Shown: positions 35,548-44,682 of the stretch, in pieces | Layout: every line of letters begins with the position of its first letter | Position numbering within the stretch: the stretch's first letter is position 1 | Origin: Micrococcus sp. | GTDB taxonomy: Bacteria; Actinomycetota; Actinomycetes; Actinomycetales; Micrococcaceae | NCBI GenBank assembly: GCA_029961105.1 | Contig: JASBVO010000006.1 | Location: 62,001 to 126,000 of the forward strand | Reading direction: 5' to 3' | DNA: 64,000 nucleotides | The notes under the pieces: model-generated | Told to the model about the DNA's origin: nothing | The model's database searches: none | The model's input: the letters and a program-made list of their open reading frames with translations, nothing else | Translations under genes and position numbers: made by a program

Positions 35548-36522
35548 ATGTCCAACATCACCGAGTCGTCCGCCGGCTCCTACACCTCCAACCCCGCCGA
35601 TCCCACTCCCGGGACCATCGAGGACTCCGGCCAGGGCTCACCCCGCACCGGCACCGCCCGCGTGAAGCGCGGGCTGGCGGACATGCTCAAGGGCGGCGTG
35701 ATCATGGACGTGGTCACCGCCGAGCAGGCGAAGATCGCCGAGGACGCCGGGGCGGTGGCCGTCATGGCGCTCGAGCGAGTTCCCGCTGATATCCGCGCCC
35801 AGGGCGGCGTGGCGCGCATGTCCGACCCGGACCTGATCGACCAGATCGTCGAGTCCGTGTCCATCCCCGTGATGGCCAAGGCCCGGATCGGCCACTTCGT
35901 GGAGGCCCAGGTCCTGGAAGCCCTGAAGGTCGACTACATCGACGAGTCCGAGGTGCTCTCCCCGGCGGACTACGTCAACCACATCGACAAGTGGGACTTC
36001 ACCGTGCCCTTCGTCTGCGGCGCCACCAACCTCGGCGAGGCCCTGCGCCGCATCACCGAGGGCGCGGCCATGATCCGCTCCAAGGGCGAGGCCGGCACCG
36101 GTGACGTCTCCGAGGCCGTCAAGCACATCCGCACCATCCGGGGCGAGATCGCCAAGCTCTCCGCGCTGTCCAAGGACGAGCTGTACGTGGCCGCCAAGGA
36201 GCTGCAGGCACCCTACGAGCTGGTCGCCGAGGTGGCCCGCGAGGGCAAGCTGCCGGTCGTGCTCTTCACCGCCGGTGGCGTGGCCACCCCGGCCGACGCC
36301 GCCCTGATGATGCAGCTCGGCGCCGACGGCGTCTTCGTGGGCTCGGGCATCTTCAAGTCCGGCAACCCGGAGGCCCGGGCGGCCGCGATCGTGCGGGCCA
36401 CGGCCCAGTACAGCGACGCCGCCGCCGTCGCCGATGCGTCCCGCGGCCTGGGTGAGGCGATGGTCGGCATCAACGTGGCCGACCTGCCCGCCCCGCACCG
36501 CCTCGCCGAACGCGGGTGGTGA
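35548..36522 (+). CDS. pdxS: pyridoxal 5'-phosphate synthase synthase subunit
   Basis: Makes PLP from ribose 5-phosphate, glyceraldehyde 3-phosphate and ammonia. 324 residues with a ~35-residue N-terminal extension. Canonical segments [63 protein letters not shown] and the late [14 protein letters not shown] are present. ATG 35548 with AAAGGAA upstream. Overlaps pdxT by 7 bases. Confidence 0.97.
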   Translation: MSNITESSAGSYTSNPADPTPGTIEDSGQGSPRTGTARVKRGLADMLKGGVIMDVVTAEQAKIAEDAGAVAVMALERVPADIRAQGGVARMSDPDLIDQIVESVSIPVMAKARIGHFVEAQVLEALKVDYIDESEVLSPADYVNHIDKWDFTVPFVCGATNLGEALRRITEGAAMIRSKGEAGTGDVSEAVKHIRTIRGEIAKLSALSKDELYVAAKELQAPYELVAEVAREGKLPVVLFTAGGVATPADAALMMQLGADGVFVGSGIFKSGNPEARAAAIVRATAQYSDAAAVADASRGLGEAMVGINVADLPAPHRLAERGW

Positions 36523-37199
36523 GCGCCGCCGTCGGGACGACGGGGGACGAGGCCGCGGAGGCGGCCGGGCCCGCGATCGGGGTGTTCGCCCTGCAGGGAG
36601 ACGTGCGCGAGCACCTGCGCGTGCTGGCGGCCCTCGGGGCACGGACTTCCGCGGTGCGTGCCGCGCCGGACCTGGCGGGCCTCGACGGCCTGGTCATCCC
36701 GGGCGGTGAGTCCTCCGTGATGGACAAGCTCTCGCGGCTGCTGGGTCTGGCCCCGGCCGTGCGGGCGGCGATCGACGACGGCCTGCCCGTCTACGGCACC
36801 TGTGCCGGGATGATCATGCTCGCGGACCGGATCGCCAACCCGATCACCGGCCAGCAGAGCCTGGGCGGACTGGACATCACCGTGCAGCGCAACGCCTTCG
36901 GCTCACAGGTCGACTCCTTCGAGACACGGCTGGCCGTCCCGGCGGTCTCCGCGGATCCGGTGCATGCCGTGTTCATCCGTGCACCGGCGGTGCTGCAGTC
37001 CGGGCCGGGGGTTGAGGTGCTGGCCTCGGTGCCGGCGGAGCGGCTGGAGTCCGGGCATGACTGTGGGCTGGCGACGGGATTCGTGCCGGTGGCCGTGCGG
37101 CAGGGGAACCTGCTGGCCACCAGCTTCCACCCCGAGGTCACCGGCGACTGGTCTTTCCACCGCTACTTCCTGGACCGGGTGGTCCGCCGCGCGCGATGA
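36516..37199 (+). CDS. pdxT: pyridoxal 5'-phosphate synthase glutaminase subunit
   Basis: Class I amidotransferase feeding ammonia to PdxS. 227 residues. Motifs [23 protein letters not shown], the Cys nucleophile in YGTCAGMI, and HPE near the C-terminus with Glu. Start GTG 36516 or 36519 inside the pdxS 3' end. The first ~20 residues are a non-conserved Ala/Gly tail. Confidence 0.95.
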   Translation: MVSAAVGTTGDEAAEAAGPAIGVFALQGDVREHLRVLAALGARTSAVRAAPDLAGLDGLVIPGGESSVMDKLSRLLGLAPAVRAAIDDGLPVYGTCAGMIMLADRIANPITGQQSLGGLDITVQRNAFGSQVDSFETRLAVPAVSADPVHAVFIRAPAVLQSGPGVEVLASVPAERLESGHDCGLATGFVPVAVRQGNLLATSFHPEVTGDWSFHRYFLDRVVRRAR

Positions 37200-37249
37200 G
37201 CCCGGCTCGCTGCGGCGGGACCGCGCTGAGGTCCCGGCCGGACGAGGAG

Positions 37250-37298
37250 ACGGCACGGTCCCACGCCTCCCCAGTGGGGTGGCGCGGGACCGTGCCGT
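37250..37298. terminator. terminator after pdxT
   Basis: 23-bp arms 37250-37272 and 37276-37298 with two mismatches and a 3-base loop. Serves both pdxST and the convergent lipoprotein gene. Confidence 0.8.
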
Positions 37299-37342
37299 CT
37301 GGATGAGCGGCCCCTGACCGGTAAGCAGGGAACCGGAGGACA

Positions 37343-38065
37343 TCAGCCCTTCTGGCTCATGAACTCCTGGATGGGGGTGCCGTCGACGAGCACCTCGGCG
37401 GTGTAGGCACCGGCGTTGGCGGCGGCGGTGTACTCGAGCTGGGCGATGATGCGCGGGTCATCGCAGCTTCCGGAAGACAGCGGCTGGCCGGACAGGTCCA
37501 CGGTGACGGTGTCCCCGTTGAGGGAGACGTCCTCCAGCGTCAGCTCGGACTGGTACAGGGCGTTGACCAGGCCGTCGGAGTGCTCGTACTCGCGGTCCTC
37601 CAGCAGGGCCTCGATGCCCGCCTCGACGCGTTCGGTGCTGCCGACCTCGCCCGAGTCCTCCGCCTTCACGGTGGACTCCACCAGCAGGTCGCCACAGCCG
37701 GGGAACTCCACGCCCTGATGGCCGGAACCGGCCAGGGACACCCAGTAGACGGTGGCCTCTCCGGCTGCGGCGGGGGAGGAGGCATTGGCCGAGGCAGAGG
37801 CCGGGGCGGAGGCCGTGGCGGTGTTGGAGGCCGAGGCGGACGGGGACGCGGAACCGGTCGGGGTCTCGGTGGCGGGGGCAGCCGGGCTGGATGCGGACGC
37901 CGAGGGGCTGGCGCTGGCGCTCTCGCTGGCGGGGGAGGAGGTGGGTGCCGGGGTCTCGGACGGCTCCTGGCCGCCCTGGCCGCAGGCGGTCAGGCCGAGG
38001 GACAGGGCCGCGGCCAGGCCAGCCACGGCGAGAAGAGGGTGACGGGAGTTTCGCGACTGACTCAT
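37343..38065 (-). CDS. GerMN-like lipoprotein with long Ser/Ala/Pro linker
   Basis: 240 residues. Lipobox LTAC near residue 28, ~75-residue Ser/Ala/Pro/Thr linker, then a GerMN-like C-terminal domain (VYWVSLAGSGHQGVEFPGCGDLLVESTV ... DTVTVDLSGQPLSSGSCDDPRIIAQLEYTA ... VLVDGTPIQEF). Similar layout to the lipoprotein at 32908. A TAAGCT box lies 6 bases before the ATG. Function unknown. Confidence 0.8.
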   Translation of the reverse strand: MSQSRNSRHPLLAVAGLAAALSLGLTACGQGGQEPSETPAPTSSPASESASASPSASASSPAAPATETPTGSASPSASASNTATASAPASASANASSPAAAGEATVYWVSLAGSGHQGVEFPGCGDLLVESTVKAEDSGEVGSTERVEAGIEALLEDREYEHSDGLVNALYQSELTLEDVSLNGDTVTVDLSGQPLSSGSCDDPRIIAQLEYTAAANAGAYTAEVLVDGTPIQEFMSQKG

Positions 38066-38104
38066 GAGGCGAGCTTAGACGAGCCCCGGCCCTAGACTCG
38101 AACC

Positions 38105-38659
38105 ATGATGGACTGGATCGCCTCCCTGCCGATCGGCTGGGCCATCCTGCTGTTCTGGACCATGGCGATCATCCGCTCGACCACCACCTATGCCCTGGGC
38201 CGCGGGATCGCCGCGGGCGCGGAGCACACCTCCCTGCGCCGCTACCTGGCCGGGCCGGTCTACCTGCGCGCGATGAGGTTCGTGGACCGCTGGGGGCCCT
38301 GGGCCGTTCCGCTGTGCTTCATGACCGTCGGGCTCCAGACAGCTGTCATCGGCGCGGCCGGCATCACCCGGATGCGCTGGCGCCGGTTCATCCCCGCGAT
38401 GCTGCTGGGGTCGCTCCTGTGGGGCATCATCTACGGAACCGTCGGCATGGCCGTGGTGTGGGCCGTCATCACCACCGCCCTCGCCAGCCCCTGGGCCGCG
38501 GCCGCGCTGGTCCTGGCCCTGGCCGGCGTCGTCGTCCTGGTCCTGTGGCGCACCGGCGGCATGGCCCGCCTGCGGGCCTCCCGCACCCAGCGCCGGGCCC
38601 GGGAGGCGGCACAGCAGGGCGGAAGTCAGCCGGACACCACCTCCGACGCCGGCCGGTAG
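38105..38659 (+). CDS. DedA/SNARE-associated-type membrane protein
   Basis: 184 residues, about four membrane segments, with DedA-like elements (TTTYALGRGIAAGAEH, RFVDRWGPWAVPLCFMTVGLQTAVIGAAGITRM). Possible lipid-carrier flippase-type role as in the DedA family. The TAGACT box 6 bases before ATG 38105 points to a leaderless transcript. The 3' end overlaps the convergent ald gene by 34 bases. Confidence 0.78.
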   Translation: MMDWIASLPIGWAILLFWTMAIIRSTTTYALGRGIAAGAEHTSLRRYLAGPVYLRAMRFVDRWGPWAVPLCFMTVGLQTAVIGAAGITRMRWRRFIPAMLLGSLLWGIIYGTVGMAVVWAVITTALASPWAAAALVLALAGVVVLVLWRTGGMARLRASRTQRRAREAAQQGGSQPDTTSDAGR

Positions 38660-39765
38660 GCCAGCACCGGGTCCAGGCCCAGCGGCCCGGCCACGGCGTC
38701 CGCCACGCCGCGGTGGGTGAGGATGCCGCCGTGGGCATTGAGGCCGGCGGCGAGACCCTCGTCCGAGCCCAGGGCCTCACGCCAGCCGCGGTCGGCGATC
38801 TTCAGCACGTAGGGCAGGGTCGCGTTCGTCAGGGCGGCGGTGGAGGTCTGCGGGACGGCGCCGGGGATGTTGGCCACGCAGTAGTAGATCTGCTCGCCGA
38901 CCCTGTACGTCGGATCCTCGTGGGTGGTGGGCCGGGAGTTCTCGAAGCAGCCACCCTGGTCGATGGCGATGTCCACCAGGACCGAGCCCGGGCGCATGGC
39001 CGCGACCATGTCCGCGGTGACCAGCTTCGGCGCCGCCGCGCCCGGGATGAGTACGGAGCCGATCACCAGGTCCGCGTCCGCCACCGCCTCGGCGATGTTC
39101 AGCTTCGAGGAGGCGATCGTCCGCAGCCGGCCCTGGTGCACGACGTCCAATTGGGTCAGGCGCTCGAGGTTGATGTCCAGCACGGTCACGTCCGCGCCCA
39201 TGCCGGCGGCGATCACCGCCGCGGCCTCACCGGCGACGCCGGCCCCGATCACCGCGACGCGCCCGCGGCGGGTGCCGGGGACCCCACCCAGGAGGATCCC
39301 GGAGCCGCCCTGGGCCTGGGTCAGGTGGTAAGCGCCGGCCATCGGGGCGATCCGGCCGGCGACCTGGCTCATCGGCGCCAGCAACGGCAGGGCCCGGCCG
39401 CGGGTCACGGTCTCGTAGGCGATGGCCGTGACGCCCGAGTCCACCACCGCCCGGGCAAGCTCCGTGCTGGCGGCCAGGTGCAGGTAGGTGAAGAGCACCT
39501 GGCCGCGGCGCATCAGCTGCAGCTCGCCCTCCACCGGCTCCTTGACCTTGAGCACGAGCTCGGCCTGGTCCCAGACCTCCTCCGCGGTGCGGGCCAGCTG
39601 CGCGCCGGCAGCGGAATAGGCCTGGTCCTTGATGCCGGAGCCTATGCCGGCGCCGCACTGGACGAGGACGTCGTGGCCGTGGTGGACGAGCTCGGTGACG
39701 CCGGCCGGAGTGAGGCCGACCCGGAACTCGTTGTTCTTGATCTCTGTGGGAACGCCGATGAGCAT
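38626..39765 (-). CDS. ald: alanine dehydrogenase
   Basis: NAD-dependent L-alanine/pyruvate interconversion. 379 residues. N-terminal MLIGVPTEIKNNEFRVGLTPAG, substrate-site KVKEP, HLAAS, the signature IAYETV, NAD-binding VIGAGVAGEAAAVIAAGMGADV, and C-terminal VANIPGAVPQTST. A TAGCGT box lies 6 bases before the ATG, again leaderless. Confidence 0.95.
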   Translation of the reverse strand: MLIGVPTEIKNNEFRVGLTPAGVTELVHHGHDVLVQCGAGIGSGIKDQAYSAAGAQLARTAEEVWDQAELVLKVKEPVEGELQLMRRGQVLFTYLHLAASTELARAVVDSGVTAIAYETVTRGRALPLLAPMSQVAGRIAPMAGAYHLTQAQGGSGILLGGVPGTRRGRVAVIGAGVAGEAAAVIAAGMGADVTVLDINLERLTQLDVVHQGRLRTIASSKLNIAEAVADADLVIGSVLIPGAAAPKLVTADMVAAMRPGSVLVDIAIDQGGCFENSRPTTHEDPTYRVGEQIYYCVANIPGAVPQTSTAALTNATLPYVLKIADRGWREALGSDEGLAAGLNAHGGILTHRGVADAVAGPLGLDPVLAYRPASEVVSG

Positions 39766-39854
39766 GGGACGACGCTATCCCCACCGGGGCGTTTGCGGGA
39801 GGGGTTCCGTCAGCACGGTGCTTCTCAACTGCGGGGTGTGCGCATACTGAGGGA

Positions 39855-40355
39855 GTGGACTACGAGATCATCACCACCGTCATCGCCGGACTGCTGCTCG
39901 CGGTGGCCGTGCTGGGCACGGTCTTCCCGATCCTGCCCGGTTCCGTCCTGACCGTCATCACGCTCATCGCCTGGGCCTGGATCCTCGGCTCGCCCGCCGC
40001 GTGGACCGCGGCGATCATCGGCGCCGGGCTCGCGGTGGCGGGGATGAGTGCCTCGGCCGTGCTGACCGGACGGAAGATGAGACGGGAGCAGATACCGAAC
40101 GGGCCGATCGTCGTGGGCGTGGCCTGCGCGATCGTCGGCATGTTCGTGATCCCCGTGGTGGGGCTGTTCGTCGGCTTCGCCGCGGGGCTGCTGGTGGCCG
40201 AGCTGGTCCGCCGCCGGGACCCCCGGGCCGCGGTCCGGTCATCCTGGGAGGCGCTGAAGTCGATGGGCCTGGGCATCCTCGTCGAGTTCACCTGCGCGTC
40301 CCTGGCGGCCTCGTCCTTCGCCATCGGCACGCTCGTGCACTTCCTGAACCGCTGA
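39855..40355 (+). CDS. DUF456-family membrane protein
   Basis: 166 residues, about four membrane helices with Gly-rich turns (LGTVFPILPGSVLTVI, FVIPVVGLFVGFAAGLLVAEL), typical of DUF456. The GTG start at 39855 lies 6 bases after CATACT. Function unknown. Divergent from ald. Confidence 0.8.
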   Translation: MDYEIITTVIAGLLLAVAVLGTVFPILPGSVLTVITLIAWAWILGSPAAWTAAIIGAGLAVAGMSASAVLTGRKMRREQIPNGPIVVGVACAIVGMFVIPVVGLFVGFAAGLLVAELVRRRDPRAAVRSSWEALKSMGLGILVEFTCASLAASSFAIGTLVHFLNR

Positions 40356-40420
40356 CGCCGACCCGCTGACACGAATACTGACACCGACTCGCTGACACGA
40401 CCCGACGACCGGAGGGAACC

Positions 40421-40948
40421 ATGGGCATCTACGACATCCAGCTGGAGCAGACCGGCGCCACCACGGACTGGACGCTGCTGGTGCTGTGCGCCGTGGCCGG
40501 GGTGCTGGGACTGATCGCCGCCGTCGTGGTGATTCCCCAGCTGGTCACCGCGGTGCGTCGGGAGCGGCTTGGCGCCGCGGGAACTGCCACTGGGAGTGAT
40601 GGCACCGGCAGCCCCCTCGGGCGGGGAACCACCACCGGTGCCGACCGGGCGGCGGCGAGCAACCGCGTGGGCCTGGCGATGGCGACCCTGCTGTCCGCGA
40701 TGCTCGTGGTCGGCGGGATCATCGGGTCGGTGGTGGCCCTGACCGCCACGGGCCTGCACCACGCTTCCGGGCATGTGGAGGCCACCGGCATGGTGGACGG
40801 GCAGCGCTGGCTGAAGATCGCCGAGATGCCATTCGCTGTGGCCTGGAACGGGGCCGAGCTGAAGGAGGGCGAGCGCGTCGGGGCGGCCTGCGTCGAGGGC
40901 TCCCCGGTGGCCGGACTGGACTGGACCTGCGCGCCGCCCGGGAACTGA
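40421..40948 (+). CDS. hypothetical membrane protein
   Basis: 175 residues with two predicted membrane segments (~20-42 and ~85-110), a Gly/Thr-rich cytoplasmic loop between them, and a C-terminal outside domain with two Cys. Not recognised. GGAGG 6 bases before ATG 40421. It follows the DUF456 gene after a short spacer with imperfect direct repeats (CGCTGACAC). Confidence 0.65.
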   Translation: MGIYDIQLEQTGATTDWTLLVLCAVAGVLGLIAAVVVIPQLVTAVRRERLGAAGTATGSDGTGSPLGRGTTTGADRAAASNRVGLAMATLLSAMLVVGGIIGSVVALTATGLHHASGHVEATGMVDGQRWLKIAEMPFAVAWNGAELKEGERVGAACVEGSPVAGLDWTCAPPGN

Positions 40949-41126
40949 GCCGGCATTGGGCGGGTGCTGAACCGGTTGGAACGGCTGGACCGGCGCGGGG
41001 GAGGGGCTTCGCCGAGCCCGCGCGTTCCCGGGAGGTGACCGGCCATCGTCGGGCGAGAGGGGGAAAGCGCCCGACGACGGCGGGGCGCCGTGGTGGCCCG
41101 GCACCGGCTGGCCTAGGCTGGCGCGC

Positions 41127-41543
41127 ATGGTGGTGCGCAGTGGTTTTCCCGTCCTGAAGACCGATGACCTGCCGCGGCTGGTCAGGTTCTACCGGGAGGC
41201 CTTCGGTGCCGTGCGAACCTACGGCTTCCCCGCTCCGGACGATGAGACGCGGGACGTGTTCGTCACCCTGAGACTGGGCGAGAGCACCCTGGCGATCGGC
41301 CGGGAGCTGGACATCGGCGCCACGGACGCGCGGGCGGCCCTGTGGCTCTACGTGGACGACATCGACGAGGCCACCCGCCGGGCCCACGCCGCCGGCGCGA
41401 CTATCGTGGCGCCCCCGCAGGAGATGCCCTGGGGCGAGATCGTGGCCCAGGTCCGCGATCCGGATGGGTTCCTGATCTACCTGGGCGCCGGTCCCGCCGG
41501 CGGGGACGTCGACGCGCGCGGCGGCGGGAGTGCCGGCCAGTAG
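41127..41543 (+). CDS. VOC/glyoxalase-superfamily protein
   Basis: 138 residues with beta-alpha-beta-beta-beta motifs of the vicinal oxygen chelate fold (PVLKTDDLPRLVRFYREAFG ... LWLYVDDIDEATRRAHAAGATIVAPPQEMPWG ... VRDPDGFLIYLG). Small-molecule binding or resistance-type protein; ligand unknown. TAGGCT box 7 bases before ATG (leaderless). A strong terminator follows. Confidence 0.85.
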   Translation: MVVRSGFPVLKTDDLPRLVRFYREAFGAVRTYGFPAPDDETRDVFVTLRLGESTLAIGRELDIGATDARAALWLYVDDIDEATRRAHAAGATIVAPPQEMPWGEIVAQVRDPDGFLIYLGAGPAGGDVDARGGGSAGQ

Positions 41544-41574
41544 CAGACGGGCAGTAGGCGCCGGTCATGACGAA

Positions 41575-41617
41575 CGACGACGGGGCGTCACCTGTGCAAG
41601 GTGACGCCCCGTCGTCG
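41575..41617. terminator. perfect 19-bp bidirectional terminator
   Basis: Arms 41575-41593 and 41599-41617 pair perfectly around GTGCA, between the convergent VOC and transporter genes. Confidence 0.85.
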
Positions 41618-41642
41618 TGGGCCGGGCCGGACGGTGCGCCGG

Positions 41643-41771
41643 TCAGATGACCGGGCGGCCCTCCTTCTTGGCCTCGGACACGTCCCGGAAGAAGCCCCGG
41701 GCGATGAGGAAGAGGATGGCGGCCACGATCACGGGCCACATCAGGACGTAGATGGTCAGTCCGATGGTCAT
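41643..41771 (-). CDS. 42-residue transporter small subunit
   Basis: Tiny single-span membrane protein: a hydrophobic helix (residues ~3-25, GLTIYVLMWPVIVAAILFLI), then a basic tail (RDVSEAKKEGRPVI). AAAGGA 7 bases before the ATG. It follows the symporter gene by 41 bases on the same strand, as in other operons where a sodium:solute symporter has a small partner peptide. Probably needed for assembly or activity of the carrier (inference). Confidence 0.75.
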   Translation of the reverse strand: MTIGLTIYVLMWPVIVAAILFLIARGFFRDVSEAKKEGRPVI

Positions 41772-41812
41772 GCGAGTCCTTTCGAGGGTCTGGCTGGTTT
41801 CAGCGGTCTTGG

Positions 41813-43522
41813 TCAGTCGGTGCGGCCCGCGCCACGGGTGGCCAGCTCGGCGCTGCCCACGGCCCCGGTGGCGACCGGAGCCTCGTTGTCGAAGTCGCCG
41901 GTGACGTCCTTGATGACGCTGAAGTCGAAGTCCTGCTTCGACCGGAAGGACATGAGGTAGCAGACCAGGAACGAGACGGCGTAGGCGACCAGCGAGGCCG
42001 AGAGCACCGTGTAGTCACGCAGGAAGAAGAGCGTGAACGGTGCGGCGACCACGGTGGCCAGGCCGCCGATGACCACGGCCGGCCTCAGGCCGAAGAAGCC
42101 GAAGGCCATGATGCCCAGCACCACGCCGATGCCGACCGTGGCCAGCAGTTCCACGCCCAAGCCGACGGCGCCGGTGAACGGGATCCACTCGAAGCGCACT
42201 GGCAGGAAAGCCACCAGGGCGGCGATCACGGCGGCGGTGAAGGCTGCGTTGGTGACCTTGGGCCAGTAGAACGAGGCGATCACCGGGAACACCAGGCAGC
42301 CCCAGAGCGCGCCGACGAACACGAGCAGATCGAGGATGTTGAACTGGGCCGTGGCGAAGTACAGGGCCGCCGCGGTGGCCACGATCATGGAGACGCGGCC
42401 GACCAGCAGCATGGTCTTCGGGTTGGCCTTGTCCCGGCCCACCGACTGGCCGTACATGTCCGCCATGACGATGGAGGACAGGGCGGCGAGGTCGGAATCC
42501 GCGGTGGAGGACAGGGCGCCGATGATCATCAGGAACGCCAGGGCCAGCAGGATGGGTCCGAGGTAGGTGCCGGCCATCTGGGGGACGAGGTTGTTGACGT
42601 CCCCGTTCATCGGCTCGACACCGAGGTACAGGGCCATCACGCCGAGCATGCCGATGCCGATCACCGTGGCGCCGTAGCCGATGGTCGCCGTGACGAAGGT
42701 CGGCTTGATCAGGTCCTCACGCACCGAGAACAGGCGCTGGGCGATGGTCTGGTTGCCGATCGCGTAGGCGAGCACGGCCGCGATGTAGGGCGCACCCTGG
42801 TTCATGAAGGCATCGGAGGAGAAGAAGCTGCCCTGGTCCGGGGTCACGTGGCCGGCGGCCACACCGGCCTCGAACATACCCGGACCGCCGGCCACGAAGA
42901 ACACCACCGGGATGACCACGACGGCGGCGCCGAGCATGAACATCACCTGGGCGAAGTCGGTGAGCACCGAGGCGCGGAATCCGGACCACAGGGTGTACAT
43001 CAGCACGCCCGCGGCGACGATGACGATGCCGGCCCCGAAGCTCAGCGGGGAGAGCATGGCGATGAGGGCGCCACCGGCGATGAAGTTGGAGGTCAGAGAG
43101 ATGAGGGAGCCCAGGACGTTGGACCCGGCCAGCATCAGCTGGGAGGAGCGGCCGTGCCGGGCGTACATGACCTCGGCGAGCGTGTGGGCCTTCGGGGCGA
43201 CCTTGCGGATGCGCTTGCCGAACGGGTAGATGAACAGGATCATCAGGGCTCCCCAGAGCCCGTAGTGGATGGGGCCGGAGACGCCGTACGTGTAGCCCGC
43301 GGTGGCGGAGGCGTACATGGACGAGGCCCAGATCCAGGTGGCGGTCATCGATGCCGCCGAGATGCCGAATCCGATGTTGTTGCCGGCGGTCATGTAGCCG
43401 TCGGCATTCTCCTTCTTCCGGCTGATGCCCACGGACATCCACATGGTTCCGCCATAGAAGAGGACCAGCAGCAACACCACTGCCATGATTCCGAGTTGAT
43501 TGATCTCCTGCGCGGGCGGCAT
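41813..43522 (-). CDS. sodium:solute symporter (Dur3-like)
   Basis: 569 residues, about 14 membrane helices, SSS family. The segment ATWIWASSMYASATAGYTYG and the following VAPKAHTLAEVMYARHG resemble Dur3-type urea/polyamine carriers. Na+-coupled uptake; substrate uncertain. ATG 43522 has AAAGG upstream; the open frame continues 87 codons further upstream without hydrophobic or conserved content. Followed by the 42-residue partner. Confidence 0.86.
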   Translation of the reverse strand: MPPAQEINQLGIMAVVLLLVLFYGGTMWMSVGISRKKENADGYMTAGNNIGFGISAASMTATWIWASSMYASATAGYTYGVSGPIHYGLWGALMILFIYPFGKRIRKVAPKAHTLAEVMYARHGRSSQLMLAGSNVLGSLISLTSNFIAGGALIAMLSPLSFGAGIVIVAAGVLMYTLWSGFRASVLTDFAQVMFMLGAAVVVIPVVFFVAGGPGMFEAGVAAGHVTPDQGSFFSSDAFMNQGAPYIAAVLAYAIGNQTIAQRLFSVREDLIKPTFVTATIGYGATVIGIGMLGVMALYLGVEPMNGDVNNLVPQMAGTYLGPILLALAFLMIIGALSSTADSDLAALSSIVMADMYGQSVGRDKANPKTMLLVGRVSMIVATAAALYFATAQFNILDLLVFVGALWGCLVFPVIASFYWPKVTNAAFTAAVIAALVAFLPVRFEWIPFTGAVGLGVELLATVGIGVVLGIMAFGFFGLRPAVVIGGLATVVAAPFTLFFLRDYTVLSASLVAYAVSFLVCYLMSFRSKQDFDFSVIKDVTGDFDNEAPVATGAVGSAELATRGAGRTD

Positions 43523-43945
43523 CCCGTACCTTTCTGTCGGCGACAATGACGGCGGTCCGACGACGCCTTCCGGTGCGGAGCGACATCCCCCTCGGACCAC
43601 ATGCGGCGGCCCTCCCGGACCGTCGCTACCAGCCCGTGAGGGCCGATTCGGCTGCCCTTGGGGGCCGCCTCCGGCGGGAGCCACAGAAGGGGTCTGCACG
43701 CCTCGAGGGGTACCTCGGACACGCACCCGGAAGGGCTCGCACACGCCGGGTCCGGTATTCGACCGGACGTTGTACAGTCTCATGTTTGCACCAGCAACTT
43801 CAAGTCCTGCGGCGAGAGATGTGGGAAATCCCCATGTCAGCTGCGTGTTAATGCGCGGGGGCGGCGGTGGCCTCGGAGGATTTGGGCGTTGCTGGCCCGA
43901 ACGACGTATGATGATGGAGCGCGTTTCGGCCAGGGCCGGCGCCGC
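43523..43945. other. 423-base gap upstream of tRNA-Ala
   Basis: No credible gene. Contains the dyad GTCCGGT-ATTCG-ACCGGAC (43750-43768), a possible operator or hairpin for the symporter gene, next to TGTACA. A good tRNA-type -10 (TATGAT, 43907-43912) lies 34 bases before the tRNA. Confidence 0.45.
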
Positions 43946-44021
43946 GGGGCCTTAGCTCAGTTGGTAGAGCGTTTCGTTCGCAATGAAAAGGTCAGGGGTT
44001 CGACTCCCCTAGGCTCCACCA
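43946..44021 (+). tRNA. tRNA-Ala (anticodon CGC)
   Basis: Cloverleaf of 76 bases including encoded CCA. Acceptor stem GGGGCCT/AGGCTCC contains the G3:U70 pair diagnostic for alanine tRNA. Anticodon loop TTCGCAA gives anticodon CGC, reading GCG. T-arm AGGGGTTCGACTCCCCT. Confidence 0.97.
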
Positions 44022-44682
44022 CGCCTCTTGTGAGAAGAGGATCTTCCGGTCGGGGCGGCCGCTTCGGTGGCAGGCTGCCGGGCACGGCCTGGTGAAAGTT
44101 AGCCATCCCTGAGCGCCGCGAACACCTCCGGGCCCGAGGCCCCCAGCTCCGGGGCGCCCAAGCGCCCAATCACCAGCGGTGGCGTCCCGGCTCACCCGCG
44201 CGGCGGGCCGCCGTCAGCGTGAGCACGGGGGCGTTGAGTCCATGGCCTCCGGCGCCGAGGCCTCCGCGGCCGTGGTGATCGCCCCGGCCGGGGCGCCGGG
44301 GACGGACTTGGAGGTCGTCCGAAGGTGTTCGTCGACCCCGCCGTGCCTCCGGGCACCGCCGCAGGGTTTGCCCAGACCCCGACCGGGGTGCACGCGGAGC
44401 AGTCGGGGGTCGTGATCGACCTGCCGCGGCGGGGCGTGCGGCTGAACGGGGAGCTGTTGAACCTGACCGACAAGGAATTCGCCGTCCTGCACTACCTCAT
44501 GGAGTGCCGGGGCCGCGCCGTCAGCCGGCTAGAACCGCTCGGCAGGAGAACTAGTTCCGCCCGGGGCGAGCCCTCCTGGATGACGTAGCCCAGCGGGCCC
44601 GCTCGGGGCACCCTTGCGCCGACAGTTCACAGCCTGCCCCGGGGCCAGGGGCTGAGGCGGGCCGTGAGCAGGGCTGTGTGGG
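44022..44682. other. tRNA-downstream region with gene debris
   Basis: Apart from the winged-helix remnant (44250-44531) no intact gene is seen. No direct repeat of the tRNA 3' end and no integrase was found. The sequence changes character abruptly at about 44530, where the remnant loses homology. Confidence 0.5.
44250..44531 (+). pseudogene. truncated, frameshifted winged-helix DNA-binding protein
   Basis: Two pieces in different frames match a common Micrococcaceae winged-helix protein. The first (SGAEASAAVVIAPAGAPGTDLEVVR) is in the 44179 frame. The second (FVDPAVPP ... GVVIDLPRRGVRLNGELLNLTDKEFAVLHYLMECRGRAVSR) is in the 44325 frame and is the start of an OmpR-type wHTH. A single-base deletion near 44323 would join them. 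After VSR (44531) the recognition helix and wing are missing. The 87-codon frame 44325-44588 could still be translated but would lack a working DNA-binding domain. Confidence 0.7.
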
